This document shows positions 1 to 8,513 of a stretch of 61,197 bases of DNA, piece by piece. Origin of the DNA: Candidatus Bathyarchaeota archaeon (GTDB lineage: Archaea; Thermoproteota; Bathyarchaeia; TCS64; PIYN01); the NCBI GenBank assembly GCA_003601775.1, contig PIYN01000003.1, positions 1-61,197 of the forward strand. Reading direction: 5' to 3'. A program made the translations under genes and the position numbers. How positions within the stretch are numbered: the stretch's first letter is position 1; each line of letters starts with the position of its first letter. Below the pieces are notes generated by a model. The model had not been told where the DNA came from, did not search any database, and was given only the letters and a program-made list of their open reading frames with translations.

Positions 1-2
1 GG

Positions 3-713
3 CGGGTCGTCGAGTGGGTCGTGGACCAGGGGGATGGGAGGGTGCCGGTGGTCGCGGGGACAGGGGCCCTGGGGACGAGGGAGACCATCACCCTGACCCG
101 CGACGCCCTGGAGGCGGGGGCCGACGCCGCCCTCGTCGTGACGCCCTTCTACTTCGGTCTCTCAGAGGAGGAGGTCTTCGGGCACTATGCCGCCCTCCTC
201 GACGCCGTGGACCTCCCCATCCTCGTCTACAACGTCCCGAAGTTCACGGGCTACTCCCTCCCTCCCAGGGTCCTCGAGCGCCTCGTCTCGGAGTACGACG
301 GCGTCGTGGGTGTGAAGGACAGCAGCGGGAACCCCGGGCTGATGGCCGAGATCCTCCGCCTCGTCGGCAACAGGATCTCAGTCCTCTCAGGCTCCGCGGA
401 CCTGATCCTCCAGACCCTGATGCTCGGGGGCCACGGAGCCATCGTCGCCGTTGGGAACGCCGACCCCGAGGCCTGCGTCGCCCTCTACAGGGCCTTCAGG
501 GAGGGGAGGATGGAGGAGGCGGCGAGGCACCAGATGAGGGTCTCCTTCCTCAACAGGGTCCTCGTGAGGGAGCACAACCAGATCGCCGCCCTGAAGGAGG
601 CCCTGAGGCTGAGGGGGAGGCCGGCTGGCGTCCCCAGGCGGCCGATAATGCCGCTGAGCGAGGGGGAGAGGCGGGAGGTGGAGGAGGCCCTCAGGTCGGT
701 GAGCCTCATCTAA
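3..713 (+). CDS. DapA/KDG-aldolase family lyase, 5'-truncated by window edge
   Basis: The reading frame is open to the left edge, so the N-terminus lies outside the window. The visible part matches the class I aldolase family of dihydrodipicolinate synthase, N-acetylneuraminate lyase and 2-keto-3-deoxygluconate aldolase. It shows the substrate-binding stretch VVAGTG, the YNVPKFTGY segment with the conserved active-site tyrosine, and GVKDSSG with the Schiff-base lysine. The family condenses or cleaves pyruvate with an aldehyde in the cytoplasm. Lysine biosynthesis is not supported by the neighbours, which are two zinc alcohol dehydrogenases on the opposite strand, so a sugar-acid aldolase or hydroxy-acid catabolic enzyme is equally possible. 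The stop overlaps the stop of the convergent dehydrogenase by two bases. Family is secure; substrate is unknown. Confidence 0.85.
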   Translation, partial: RVVEWVVDQGDGRVPVVAGTGALGTRETITLTRDALEAGADAALVVTPFYFGLSEEEVFGHYAALLDAVDLPILVYNVPKFTGYSLPPRVLERLVSEYDGVVGVKDSSGNPGLMAEILRLVGNRISVLSGSADLILQTLMLGGHGAIVAVGNADPEACVALYRAFREGRMEEAARHQMRVSFLNRVLVREHNQIAALKEALRLRGRPAGVPRRPIMPLSEGERREVEEALRSVSLI

Positions 714-1738
714 GGGATTATCGCTATCTTCAGCTCCTTCTTGGAGGTGGAGAGGACCTCGAAGGCCTCCGCTATCTCCTCCAGACTCATCCGCCTAGTG
801 ATGAGACTCCTGACGTCCACCTCCCGGTCTGCGATCATCCTGAGCGCCCTCTCGAACTCCGCCGGCGCGGCGTGGAAGGAGCCCATGAGGGTCACCTCGC
901 CGTAGTGAAGTAGCTCCGTCTCCACCTCGATGGAGGTTCCTGGGGGGCATCCGCCGAACTCGAGGACCCTGCCACCCCTCTTCACCAGCCTCAGGGCCTC
1001 AGCCCAGGTCTGGGGGAGCCCCACGGCCTCTATGACCACGTCGACCCCGAGGCCCCCGGTCATCTCCCTTACGAAGCTCGCCAGGTCCTCCCTCCCAGGG
1101 TTTACCGTCTCATCCGCCCCGAGGCGCTCAGCGACCTCCAGCCTCTCATCCACGAGGTCGCTGACGAAGATTCTCCCTGCGCCCTTCTGCCTCGCGACCT
1201 GGAGGTGTAGGAGCCCTATGGGGCCTGAGCCTATGATGGCGACGGAGTCGCCGGGGTTGATCCCCACCTTATCGGAGCCGTGGAGGACGCAGGCGAGGGG
1301 CTCTGCGACGGCAGCCTCCTCGAAGCTGAGGTCGCTGGGGAAGGTCTGGGCGTTGTGGAGGAGGATCTGCCTCGGAACCTTGATGTACTCGGCGTAGGCT
1401 CCCCAGAGCCAGGTCCTGTTCAGGCAGAGGTTGTACTTCCCCTCGGCGCACATGGGACAGGCGTAGCAGGGGGCGGAGTTCCCCGCCCTGATCCGGTCCC
1501 CGGGGCTGAAGCCCTCGACCCCCGGTCCGACCTCTGCCACCACCCCGCTCCACTCATGGCCGAAGGGCATGGGGTAGGAGACGATCCCCCCGACATACCC
1601 CCTCCTGAGGATCTTGACATCGGTCCCACAGGTCGTCGCAGCCCTCACCTCGGCGAGGACCTCCCCGGGCCCCACCTCCGGGACCTCCACCTCCTCGACC
1701 CTGAGGTCCCCGATCCCGTAGAGGACGGCCGCCCTCAT
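710..1738 (-). CDS. Zinc-dependent medium-chain alcohol/polyol dehydrogenase
   Basis: Medium-chain zinc dehydrogenase of the sorbitol/threonine dehydrogenase type, about 342 residues, oxidising an alcohol with NAD(P). The catalytic zinc ligands are visible as Cys37 (TTCGTD) and His61-Glu62 (FGHEW). The structural zinc lobe has four cysteines (91, 94, 97, 105). The Rossmann motif GSGPIG follows near residue 170. I chose the ATG at 1738 because GAGGGG sits nine bases before it; an in-frame ATG at 1747 is possible. It lies just downstream of a second dehydrogenase of the same family, so the two are probably one transcript. The paired enzymes and the convergent aldolase suggest sugar or hydroxy-acid metabolism, but the substrate cannot be read from the sequence. 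Confidence 0.88.
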   Translation of the reverse strand: MRAAVLYGIGDLRVEEVEVPEVGPGEVLAEVRAATTCGTDVKILRRGYVGGIVSYPMPFGHEWSGVVAEVGPGVEGFSPGDRIRAGNSAPCYACPMCAEGKYNLCLNRTWLWGAYAEYIKVPRQILLHNAQTFPSDLSFEEAAVAEPLACVLHGSDKVGINPGDSVAIIGSGPIGLLHLQVARQKGAGRIFVSDLVDERLEVAERLGADETVNPGREDLASFVREMTGGLGVDVVIEAVGLPQTWAEALRLVKRGGRVLEFGGCPPGTSIEVETELLHYGEVTLMGSFHAAPAEFERALRMIADREVDVRSLITRRMSLEEIAEAFEVLSTSKKELKIAIIP

Positions 1739-1751
1739 CCTACGCATCCCC

Positions 1752-2780
1752 TCATCCCCCTCTGGTTATCACAACCTTAAGGCAGTTCTTATCCCTCGAC
1801 GCGAGGTAGAAGGCCTTATCTACCTCCTCCAGGGGGAACCTGTGGCTGATGAGCTTCTCCGCCTCGATCCTCCGCCTCCTGATCAGCTCCAGCGCCTCCC
1901 TTGTCTCGAGGTGCGACGTCGAGTAGGACCCCACAAGGGTGATCTCGGAGAAGAAGACCCTGTGGGGGCTCAGCCTCAGGTAGGCGTCGGGGGGCGTCGG
2001 GGCGAAGACGCAGACCGTCCCACCCCTCCGACAGAGGTCCAACCCCGTCTCCAGCGCCCTCAGGTTGGGCGCGGTCACCATCACAACGTCGGCCCCACGC
2101 CCCTCCGTCTCACTCCTCACCGCCCTGACGGGGTCCTCCTCAGAGGGGTTCAGGGCCAGGGTCGCCCCAAGGTCCTCCGCAGCCCTCAGCCGATACTCGA
2201 CGAGGTCCGTCACGAAGATGCCCCCAGCACCGAGGGCCCTGGCGAGCTGGAGGAGGATGAGTCCTGTGGGTCCAGCGCCGATGATGGCGATGGAGTCGCC
2301 GGGTCGTAGGCCCGCCTTCCTCAGCCCCTTTAAGCAGCAGGCCGTGGGCTCGATGAGGGTCGCCTCCTCGAAGGATATGTCCTCGGGTATCCTCAGGGTG
2401 TCGATGAGGAGGTTCTCCCTCGGGACCCTGAAGAACTCCGCGAAGCCCCCGGGGTCGAGGTGGGTCTCCCTGAACCTCTCGCAGAGGGTGTAGTCGCCGT
2501 GTCGACAGTAGTGGCAGGTGAGGCAGGCCACATGGTGGTGGGCGAAGACTTTGTCCCCGACGCTGAAGCCCTCCACGCCCGGCCCCACCTCGACGACGAC
2601 CCCCGTGGGCTCATGGCCCAGGACCAGGGGGGCCCTATCCCTCAGGTACCAGTCCATGAGGTCCGAGCCACAGAGGCCACAGGCCCTCATCTCCACGAGA
2701 ACCTCACCGGGGCCCACCCGGGGCCTCGGCACCTCCTCGACCCTGATATCCCCAGGGCCGTAGTAGACCGCGGCCTTCAA
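1752..2780 (-). CDS. Zinc-dependent medium-chain alcohol dehydrogenase
   Basis: Second medium-chain zinc dehydrogenase, 342 residues, with catalytic ligands Cys37 (GLCGSD) and His56-Glu57 (LGHEP). Structural zinc cysteines are 86, 89, 92 and 100, and the nucleotide-binding motif is GAGPTG. The start is TTG (MKAAVYYG). A TATA-like element on this strand lies about 20 bases upstream (2795-2804), so the message may be leaderless. The stop is only a few bases before the start of the next dehydrogenase, which makes translational coupling likely. The two proteins are clear paralogs but differ across the substrate loop, so they probably act on different alcohols or on successive steps. Alternatives within the family are threonine, sorbitol, galactitol-phosphate or glucose dehydrogenase. 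Confidence 0.88.
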   Translation of the reverse strand: MKAAVYYGPGDIRVEEVPRPRVGPGEVLVEMRACGLCGSDLMDWYLRDRAPLVLGHEPTGVVVEVGPGVEGFSVGDKVFAHHHVACLTCHYCRHGDYTLCERFRETHLDPGGFAEFFRVPRENLLIDTLRIPEDISFEEATLIEPTACCLKGLRKAGLRPGDSIAIIGAGPTGLILLQLARALGAGGIFVTDLVEYRLRAAEDLGATLALNPSEEDPVRAVRSETEGRGADVVMVTAPNLRALETGLDLCRRGGTVCVFAPTPPDAYLRLSPHRVFFSEITLVGSYSTSHLETREALELIRRRRIEAEKLISHRFPLEEVDKAFYLASRDKNCLKVVITRGG

Positions 2781-2794
2781 GACGCCTCTCCAAG

Positions 2795-2804
2795 GGTATA
2801 AAAG
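2795..2804. promoter_or_regulatory. Shared TATA element between divergent dehydrogenase and cupin genes
   Basis: GGTATAAAAG reads as an archaeal TATA box on both strands. On the minus strand it is about 20 bases from the TTG start at 2780; on the plus strand it would start transcription near 2825, ahead of the cupin ATG at 2858. Inferred from sequence and spacing only. Confidence 0.5.
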
Positions 2805-2857
2805 CAGAGAGTCCTTTTCAACATTATTATGAGGCGGACGCCCAGTGGGGGAGTGGG

Positions 2858-3235
2858 ATGTACGTTGTGAGCTCCGACTCTGTTAGGGCCTATCGGCTGG
2901 GTCGTGGGAGGGGCGTGACGGTCCGATACCTGCTCCACGCCGGCGTGGGGGCGAGAAGGCTCCAGTTGAGGCTCTTCACCATCGAGCCCGGGGGCTACAC
3001 GCCTCTGGAGAGGCATGAACATGAGCACGAGGTCTATATCCTCCGTGGGAGGCTCCTCGTGAAGGGTGGGGAGGAGGAGGTCGTGGTGGGCCCCGGCGAC
3101 GCCATCTTCATAGCCTCCATGGAGCCCCACCAGTTCCTGAACATCGGAGGGGACCCCGCGGAGTTCCTCTGCACGAAGGAGACGGGGGAGATCCCTGAAA
3201 TCCTTAAGAGGGAAGAGGGGGTTAGAGGAGAGTAA
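2858..3235 (+). CDS. Small single-domain cupin protein
   Basis: A 125-residue protein with a cupin beta-barrel fold. Motif 1 is the histidine-rich RHEHEHEVYILRG at residues 52-64 and motif 2 is PGDAIF to PHQFLN (79-95) with a metal-binding His91. The histidines imply a bound divalent metal. Fifteen bases separate it from the E1alpha gene, so it is the first gene of the 2-oxoacid dehydrogenase operon. The ATG follows GGGGGAGTGGG. Small cupins of this type act as isomerases, epimerases, dioxygenases or ligand sensors, and no specific reaction can be assigned. Its position suggests it either prepares or senses the substrate of the dehydrogenase complex, which is inference. Confidence 0.8.
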   Translation: MYVVSSDSVRAYRLGRGRGVTVRYLLHAGVGARRLQLRLFTIEPGGYTPLERHEHEHEVYILRGRLLVKGGEEEVVVGPGDAIFIASMEPHQFLNIGGDPAEFLCTKETGEIPEILKREEGVRGE

Positions 3236-3250
3236 AGGGAGGAGACAAAG

Positions 3251-4207
3251 ATGGCTCCGAGCCTCGATGAGATGATCCAGATGTACCGTAAGATGCTCGA
3301 GATCAGGAGGTTCGAGGAGGCCATCGCGGACCTCTACCACAGGGGGGAGGTCCCCAGCTCGGCCCACCTCTACATCGGCCAGGAGGCCGTGGCCGTGGGG
3401 GTCTGCTCCGCCCTCAGGAGGGACGACTACGTCCTCACGACGCATAGGGGGCACGCCCACAACATAGCGAAGGGGGTCTCCATGAGGAGGCTGGCGGCCG
3501 AGATCCTGGGGAAGGCGACGGGCCTCTGCAAGGGGAAGGGCGGGTCGATGAGGGCCTCCAGCCTCGCGGATGGCGTCGTATACGCCTGCCCCATCGTCGG
3601 CTCGAACATCCCCATAGCGGCGGGCGTCGGCCTCTCCATCAAGCTCAGGGGCACGGACCAGGTCGTCGCCTGCTTCTTCGGGGAGGGGGCCTCCAACATC
3701 GGCGACTTCCATGAGGGGATCAACCTCGCGGCCCTCTGGCGCCTCCCCGTCCTCTATGTCTGCGAGAACAACCTCTACGCCCTCTCCGTCAGCCAGAGGA
3801 GGTCCACGCTGGTGGAGGATATAGCCTCGAGGGCCTCGGCCTACGGGATACCCGGCGTCGTCGTCGACGGGAACGACGTCCTCGCCGTCTACGAGGCAGC
3901 GAGGAGGGCGGTGGAGGACGCGAGAGGGGGGCGGGGACCAACCCTCATCGAGTGCAAGACCTACAGGTGGCTGGGCCACCACGCCGGGGACCCTGGCTTC
4001 GCCTACAGACCCAAGGAGGAGGTGGAGGCGTGGAGGGAGCGCTGCCCCATAAAGAGATTCAGGAGGGTCCTCCTCTCGAGGGGGGTGACGGAGGAGGAGC
4101 TCGCCTCCGTGGAGGAGGAGGTGGAGGAGGCCGTGAGGGACGCGATGGACTTCGCCCTCGAGAGCCCCTACCCGGGGCCCGAGGAGCTCCTGAGGGACGT
4201 CTATTAG
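3251..4207 (+). CDS. 2-oxoacid dehydrogenase E1 component, alpha subunit
   Basis: Thiamine-diphosphate-dependent E1alpha subunit (PdhA/BkdA/AcoA family), 318 residues. The ThDP/Mg motif starts GEGASN near residue 144 and ends CENN at 171-174. Upstream are TTHRGHAH and GKGGSMR, which line the active site in this family. With the beta subunit next door it decarboxylates a 2-oxoacid (pyruvate, branched-chain 2-oxoacid) or cleaves acetoin and passes the acyl group to lipoyl-E2. The start at 3251 follows GGGAGGAGAC. It lies between the cupin and E1beta in a tight operon. The substrate cannot be decided by eye; AcoA-like and branched-chain forms share these motifs. Such complexes are less usual in archaea than ferredoxin-dependent oxidoreductases. 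Confidence 0.93.
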   Translation: MAPSLDEMIQMYRKMLEIRRFEEAIADLYHRGEVPSSAHLYIGQEAVAVGVCSALRRDDYVLTTHRGHAHNIAKGVSMRRLAAEILGKATGLCKGKGGSMRASSLADGVVYACPIVGSNIPIAAGVGLSIKLRGTDQVVACFFGEGASNIGDFHEGINLAALWRLPVLYVCENNLYALSVSQRRSTLVEDIASRASAYGIPGVVVDGNDVLAVYEAARRAVEDARGGRGPTLIECKTYRWLGHHAGDPGFAYRPKEEVEAWRERCPIKRFRRVLLSRGVTEEELASVEEEVEEAVRDAMDFALESPYPGPEELLRDVY

Positions 4208-4219
4208 GGAGGGAGGCGC

Positions 4220-5194
4220 GTGGTCAGGGAGTTGAGCATGGTCGAGGCGCTGAGGGAGGCCCTGGCGGAGGAGATGAGGAGGGATTCCTCCGTCATCGTG
4301 ATGGGCGAGGACGTGGGCGTCCTCGGCGGCATCTACCGGGTCACCCAGGGGCTCCTCGAGGAGTTCGGCCCCGAGAGGGTCCGAGACACCCCGATCTCGG
4401 AGGAGGCCTTCATGGGCGCGGCGATCGGGGCGGCCGTGACGGGGCTGAGGCCCGTGGTGGAGATCATGTACGCGGACTTCCTCGCCAACTGCATGAACCA
4501 GATCGTGAACTTCGCGGCGAAGATGAGGTACTGCTCCGGCGGACAGTTGAGGGTCCCCGTTGTGGTCAGGACGATGGTCGGCCATGGCAGAGGCCATGGA
4601 GGGGACCACTCCCAGGTCCCGATGACCTGGTTTATGAACATACCCGGCCTCAGATTGGTGGCGCCCTCGACGCCCTACGACGCGAAGGGCCTCCTCAAGA
4701 CGGCGATCAGGGATGACTCGCCCGTCCTCTTCTTCGAGCCCCACCTCCTCTACAGGGTGCGGGGCCCGGTCCCGGAGGAGGAGTACACCATCCCCTTCGG
4801 GAGGGCTGATATCAAGAGGAGGGGGGAGGACGTGACGATCGTGGCCGTCTCGGCGATGGTCCCGAGGGCCGTCGAGGCCCATGAGAGGCTGAGGGAGGAG
4901 GGGATCACGGCGGAGGTCATAGACCCCAGGACCCTCAATCCCCTGGACATAGAGACCATAGTGGAGTCGGTGAAGAGGACGAACAGGCTCATCACCGTCG
5001 AGTACTCGCCCAAGACCGGGGGGGTCGGCGCCGAGATCGCGGCCCTCGTCGTCGAGAGGGCCTTCGACTACCTCGACGCCCCCATAATCCGGGTCGCGGC
5101 GCCTGACGTCCCCGTCCCCGTCAGCCCTCCCCTGGGGAGGATGACCGTCCCCACCGTCGAGGAGATCGTGGAGGCCGTCGAGGCCCTCCTGTGA
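4220..5194 (+). CDS. 2-oxoacid dehydrogenase E1 component, beta subunit
   Basis: Transketolase-like E1beta subunit, 324 residues, forming an alpha2beta2 decarboxylase with the preceding gene. Recognisable blocks are VMGEDVG near residue 28, the RDTPISEEAF segment, GHGRGHGGDHSQ and the C-terminal transketolase domain with IDPRTLNPLD. The length is normal for the family (about 325). Translation probably begins at GTG 4220, preceded by GGGAGG; an ATG at 4238 is the alternative. Thirteen bases separate it from E1alpha and the E2 gene follows after another short gap. Same substrate uncertainty as for E1alpha. Confidence 0.93.
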   Translation: MVRELSMVEALREALAEEMRRDSSVIVMGEDVGVLGGIYRVTQGLLEEFGPERVRDTPISEEAFMGAAIGAAVTGLRPVVEIMYADFLANCMNQIVNFAAKMRYCSGGQLRVPVVVRTMVGHGRGHGGDHSQVPMTWFMNIPGLRLVAPSTPYDAKGLLKTAIRDDSPVLFFEPHLLYRVRGPVPEEEYTIPFGRADIKRRGEDVTIVAVSAMVPRAVEAHERLREEGITAEVIDPRTLNPLDIETIVESVKRTNRLITVEYSPKTGGVGAEIAALVVERAFDYLDAPIIRVAAPDVPVPVSPPLGRMTVPTVEEIVEAVEALL

Positions 5195-5207
5195 GGGAGT
5201 GGATCGC

Positions 5208-6368
5208 ATGCGCAGGATACTGATGCCCAGGATGGACGTCGACATGGACCGCGGCTCCGTCGTCGAGTGGATGAAGGGGGAGGGGGAGGCAGTGGAGGAG
5301 GGGGAGCCCCTGGTGAAGATCATGAGCGAGAAGGTGACCTACGAGGTCCCCAGCCCCGCCTCGGGGATCCTCCATAAGATCCTGGTGCCAGCGGGGGAGG
5401 AGGTCCCCATAGGCCAGGTCATAGGCATCCTAAGGGAGGAGGGGGATAGGGAGGAGGACTTGGAGGCAGCCGTCGAGGAGGCCCTACGGCAGCTCAGGAG
5501 GCCCGAGGCCGGGGTGGAGGTGAGGAGGGAGAGGAGGGCGCCCCGCCCCGTCAGGAGAAGGGAGGCGAGGGTCAGGGCTTCCCCGGTGGCCCGCAGGCTC
5601 GCCGAGGAGTATGGGATAGACCTGGGGGAGGTCGTGGGGACTGGGCCTGGGGGGAGGATCACGAAGGAGGATGTCCTCAGGTTCGTGGAGGAGGCCTCCC
5701 AGTTCTCAGAGACGATCCCCCTGAGGGGCATCAGGAGGGTCGTGGCTGAGAGGATGTCGGAGAGCTTCAGGACCGCCCCCCACGCCGTTGTGTCGATGGA
5801 TGTGGACATGTCCCACGTCGTGGAGCTGAGGAGGAGGCTGAGAGAGAGGGGAGTGGAGGTCTCCTACAACGCTATCCTTATCAAGGCGGCGGCTGAGGCC
5901 CTCAGGGAGTTCCCCATCCTCAACTCCACCCTCAGGGGCGACGAGATCAGGGTCTGGAGGAGGGTCAACATCTGCGTCGCCATCGACACGCCCAAGGGCC
6001 TCGTCGCCCCCGTCGTGAAGGATGCCGACCAGCGATCCCTCGTCGAGTTGACGAAGGCCGTGGAGGACCTGGCCGAGAGGGCGAGGGGGGAGGGGCTCAG
6101 GAGGGAGGACCTGAAGGGGGGGACCTTCACCATCACCAACCTTGGGATGTTCGGCGTGGACCGCTTCCAGCCCATCATAAACCCGCCGCAGGCCGCCATC
6201 CTCGCGGTGGGGAGGATCACGGAGAGGCCCGTCGTGGAGGAGGGGAAGGTCGTGGTCAGGCCCATCGCGACCCTGAGCCTCGCCTTCGATCACAGGATCG
6301 TGGACGGCGCCCCCGCCGCCAGGTTCCTCCGACGCATTAGGGAGATCCTCCAGACCATCGAGGCATAG
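5208..6368 (+). CDS. Dihydrolipoamide acyltransferase (E2)
   Basis: E2 core of the 2-oxoacid dehydrogenase complex, 386 residues. Domain order: one lipoyl domain (residues 1-78, lipoyl lysine 42 in MSEKVTYEV), a charged linker, a peripheral subunit-binding domain (about 125-160, with RASPVARRLA and GTGPGGRIT) and the catalytic CAT domain with FDHRIVDG near the C-terminus carrying the active-site histidine and aspartate. It transfers the acyl group from lipoyl-lysine to CoA. I prefer ATG 5208, with GAGGGAG about nine bases upstream, over the in-frame GTG at 5199. The single lipoyl domain is typical of archaeal and branched-chain E2. The LplA at the end of this operon is the obvious enzyme to lipoylate Lys42. 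Confidence 0.93.
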   Translation: MRRILMPRMDVDMDRGSVVEWMKGEGEAVEEGEPLVKIMSEKVTYEVPSPASGILHKILVPAGEEVPIGQVIGILREEGDREEDLEAAVEEALRQLRRPEAGVEVRRERRAPRPVRRREARVRASPVARRLAEEYGIDLGEVVGTGPGGRITKEDVLRFVEEASQFSETIPLRGIRRVVAERMSESFRTAPHAVVSMDVDMSHVVELRRRLRERGVEVSYNAILIKAAAEALREFPILNSTLRGDEIRVWRRVNICVAIDTPKGLVAPVVKDADQRSLVELTKAVEDLAERARGEGLRREDLKGGTFTITNLGMFGVDRFQPIINPPQAAILAVGRITERPVVEEGKVVVRPIATLSLAFDHRIVDGAPAARFLRRIREILQTIEA

Positions 6369-6386
6369 ACCTGGGAGAGGAGGAAT

Positions 6387-7769
6387 GTGGCCGAGTTTGA
6401 CGCCTGCATCATAGGGGCCGGGCCAGCGGGGTACCACGCCGCCATCAGGGCCTCCCAACTCGGCGGAAGGGTCGTCCTCGTGGAGGAGAGGGAGGTGGGA
6501 GGGCTATGCCTGAACAGGGGCTGCATACCCACAAAGGCCCTCCTGCACAGCGTCCACCTCCTCAAAGAGGTGGAGAGGGGGGAGGAGTACGGCCTCAGGG
6601 TCGAGGGCCTGGGGGTCGACTTCCCCTCCATGAGGCGGAGGGCTGAGGAGGTCGTGAAGAGGCTCATCAAGGGGCTCAGAGGCATCCTCTCCTCCTACGG
6701 GGTCCAGATCCTCGAGGGCAAGGGGAGACCCCTCTCCGGGAGGGAGGTGGAAGTGGTGGGGCGGGACGGGGGCCGAAGGACTGTGAAGTGCGAGAACCTG
6801 GTCATCGCCACGGGTTCGAGGCCCTTGCGACGCTGGTCTGCTGGGGGCCTCATACCCGACGAGGAGGCCTGGAGGCTGGACGAACCCCCTGAGAGCCTCA
6901 TCATCCTGGGAGGGAACACCGTCGGGGTAGAGTTGGCCCAACTCTACAGCAGACTCGGAGTGGAGGCGACGATCGTGGAGGAGGAGCCACGGATCCTACC
7001 GGAATTCGACGGGGAAGTCGCCGCCCGGCTCCAGAGGACCCTGAGGAGGGATGGCATCAAAATACTCACGGCCTCGAGGGCCGAGGAGGTCAGGGATGGG
7101 AGAGGAGGCGTCGAGATCCTCCTCAACAACGGAGAGGTCCTAAGGGCGGAGAAGGCGGTAACGACGGAGAGGACGGTAAACACGTCCGGGCTTGGACTCC
7201 CCGGACTGGGGGTGAGGACGAGGGACGGCTTCATCGTGGTCAACGAGAGGATGGAGACGGGCGTGGAGGGGATCTACGCCGCTGGGGATGTCACAGGAGG
7301 CTCCTCGGCACAGGAGGCCTTCCTCCAGGGCACCGTCGCAGCGGAGAACCTGATGGGCGGGGACTCCTCAACAACCGGAAGGGCCGTCCCGAGGTGCATC
7401 TACACAGCCCCAGAGGCCGCCTCCATCGGGATGACCGAGGAAGAGGCAAGGGAGAGGGGCCTCCCCGTGAAGGTGGGGCGCTTCCCCTTCTCAGCGAGCG
7501 GACGAGCCCTCTGCATGGGCGAGGGGGAGGGCTTCGTGAAGGTGGTGGTGGACGCGAGGTATGGGGAGATCCTCGGGGTCCATATGATCGGGCCCAGGGT
7601 CACGGAGCTCGCTGGGGCCGTCTCCCTCGCGATGGTCCTCGAGGCGACGCCCGAGTCCCTCGCTGGGGCCGTCTTCCCCCACCCAACTCTCTCCGAGGCC
7701 CTGAAGGAGGCGGCCCTCTCCGTCCTCGGCTGGAGCATCCACCTCCCGAGGCCGAGGAGGCATGCCTGA
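6387..7769 (+). CDS. Dihydrolipoamide dehydrogenase (E3)
   Basis: FAD/NAD disulfide oxidoreductase, 460 residues. It has the FAD motif GAGPAG (residues 10-15), the redox disulfide Cys41-Cys46 in CLNRGC, the second FAD motif IYAAGDV and the C-terminal FPHPT with the base histidine. It reoxidises dihydrolipoyl-E2. The start is GTG 6387 after GGAGAGGAGGA. The NAD-binding turn reads GGNTVG where the family normally has GGGxxG, so the third glycine is asparagine; the usual VGRxPNT block also reads TERTVNT. Both changes could alter NAD affinity. The gene lies directly after E2 and its end overlaps lplA by eight bases. Assignment is strong; cofactor preference is less certain. Confidence 0.9.
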   Translation: MAEFDACIIGAGPAGYHAAIRASQLGGRVVLVEEREVGGLCLNRGCIPTKALLHSVHLLKEVERGEEYGLRVEGLGVDFPSMRRRAEEVVKRLIKGLRGILSSYGVQILEGKGRPLSGREVEVVGRDGGRRTVKCENLVIATGSRPLRRWSAGGLIPDEEAWRLDEPPESLIILGGNTVGVELAQLYSRLGVEATIVEEEPRILPEFDGEVAARLQRTLRRDGIKILTASRAEEVRDGRGGVEILLNNGEVLRAEKAVTTERTVNTSGLGLPGLGVRTRDGFIVVNERMETGVEGIYAAGDVTGGSSAQEAFLQGTVAAENLMGGDSSTTGRAVPRCIYTAPEAASIGMTEEEARERGLPVKVGRFPFSASGRALCMGEGEGFVKVVVDARYGEILGVHMIGPRVTELAGAVSLAMVLEATPESLAGAVFPHPTLSEALKEAALSVLGWSIHLPRPRRHA

Positions 7770-8508
7770 CTCAGGCGCATGGAGGCTCCTGAGTCTCGGT
7801 GAGACGGACCCCTACCGCAACATGGCCTTGGAGGAGGCCCTCCTGGAGGCCGTGGAGGAGGCCGCACCGAGTACGCTGAGGCTCTGGAGGAACACCCGGT
7901 CGGTGGTCATAGGCTGGTCCCAGAGACCTGAGGAGGTCTTGAACCTGGAGAACTGCCGACGCTTCGGGGTCTCGGTCGTGAGGCGGTTCACGGGAGGGGG
8001 GGCCGTCTACCAGGACCTCGGGAACCTCAACTGGACCTTCGCCTGCAGGAGGGACATGCCCCCCCTGCGGAGAGGCATGACGGCTCGTCAGGTCTTCAAG
8101 AGGCTCAGCTCCCCGATCCTGGAGGCCCTCAGGGAGTTAGGCCTCGAGGCGGAGTTCAGCCCCCCCAACGCCATCTACCTGGAGGGGGGTAAGGTCTCGG
8201 GAATGGCGATGTACATCAAGCGCCGCTCCCTCCTCTGCCACGGGACCCTCCTCGTGGACTCAGACCTCAACCTCCTCAGGCTCACCCTCCGCCGACTCAA
8301 GGATCCCGTCACGAACCTGAGGGAGGAGATCCCCTCCTTAACGATGGAGGAGGTCATAAACTCCATCATCAGGGCCTCCGAGGATCAGTTGAGCATAAAA
8401 CTCATCAAGGGAGGCCCCTCCACTCTTGAGGAGGAACTACTCGAGAGGCATCCTCCCCAGAGATACGACGCCTTGAGAGGGAGAGAAAGTTATAAAAAAG
8501 GAGGCTGA
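7762..8508 (+). CDS. lplA: Lipoate-protein ligase A-type protein
   Basis: Member of the biotin/lipoate ligase family, 248 residues. The signature RRFTGGGAVYQDLGNLNW (about residues 74-91) binds lipoyl-AMP, and GGKVSGMA with its lysine follows near residue 151. It would attach lipoate to the E2 lysine, consistent with its overlap with the E3 gene at the end of the operon. At about 250 residues it has the catalytic domain but not the full C-terminal accessory domain of E. coli LplA; archaeal LplA of this size usually needs a separate small partner (LplB), and none is seen in the window. Octanoyltransferase activity is an alternative, but the operon context favours lipoylation. Confidence 0.87.
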   Translation: MPDSGAWRLLSLGETDPYRNMALEEALLEAVEEAAPSTLRLWRNTRSVVIGWSQRPEEVLNLENCRRFGVSVVRRFTGGGAVYQDLGNLNWTFACRRDMPPLRRGMTARQVFKRLSSPILEALRELGLEAEFSPPNAIYLEGGKVSGMAMYIKRRSLLCHGTLLVDSDLNLLRLTLRRLKDPVTNLREEIPSLTMEEVINSIIRASEDQLSIKLIKGGPSTLEEELLERHPPQRYDALRGRESYKKGG

Positions 8509-8513
8509 GTCTC

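Noticed and set aside
2777-5323. A long open frame antisense to the cupin and E1 genes
   Set aside because: Long complementary frames are expected in GC-rich genes. Its product is Arg/Pro/His-rich with no domain, and it overlaps well-conserved genes completely.
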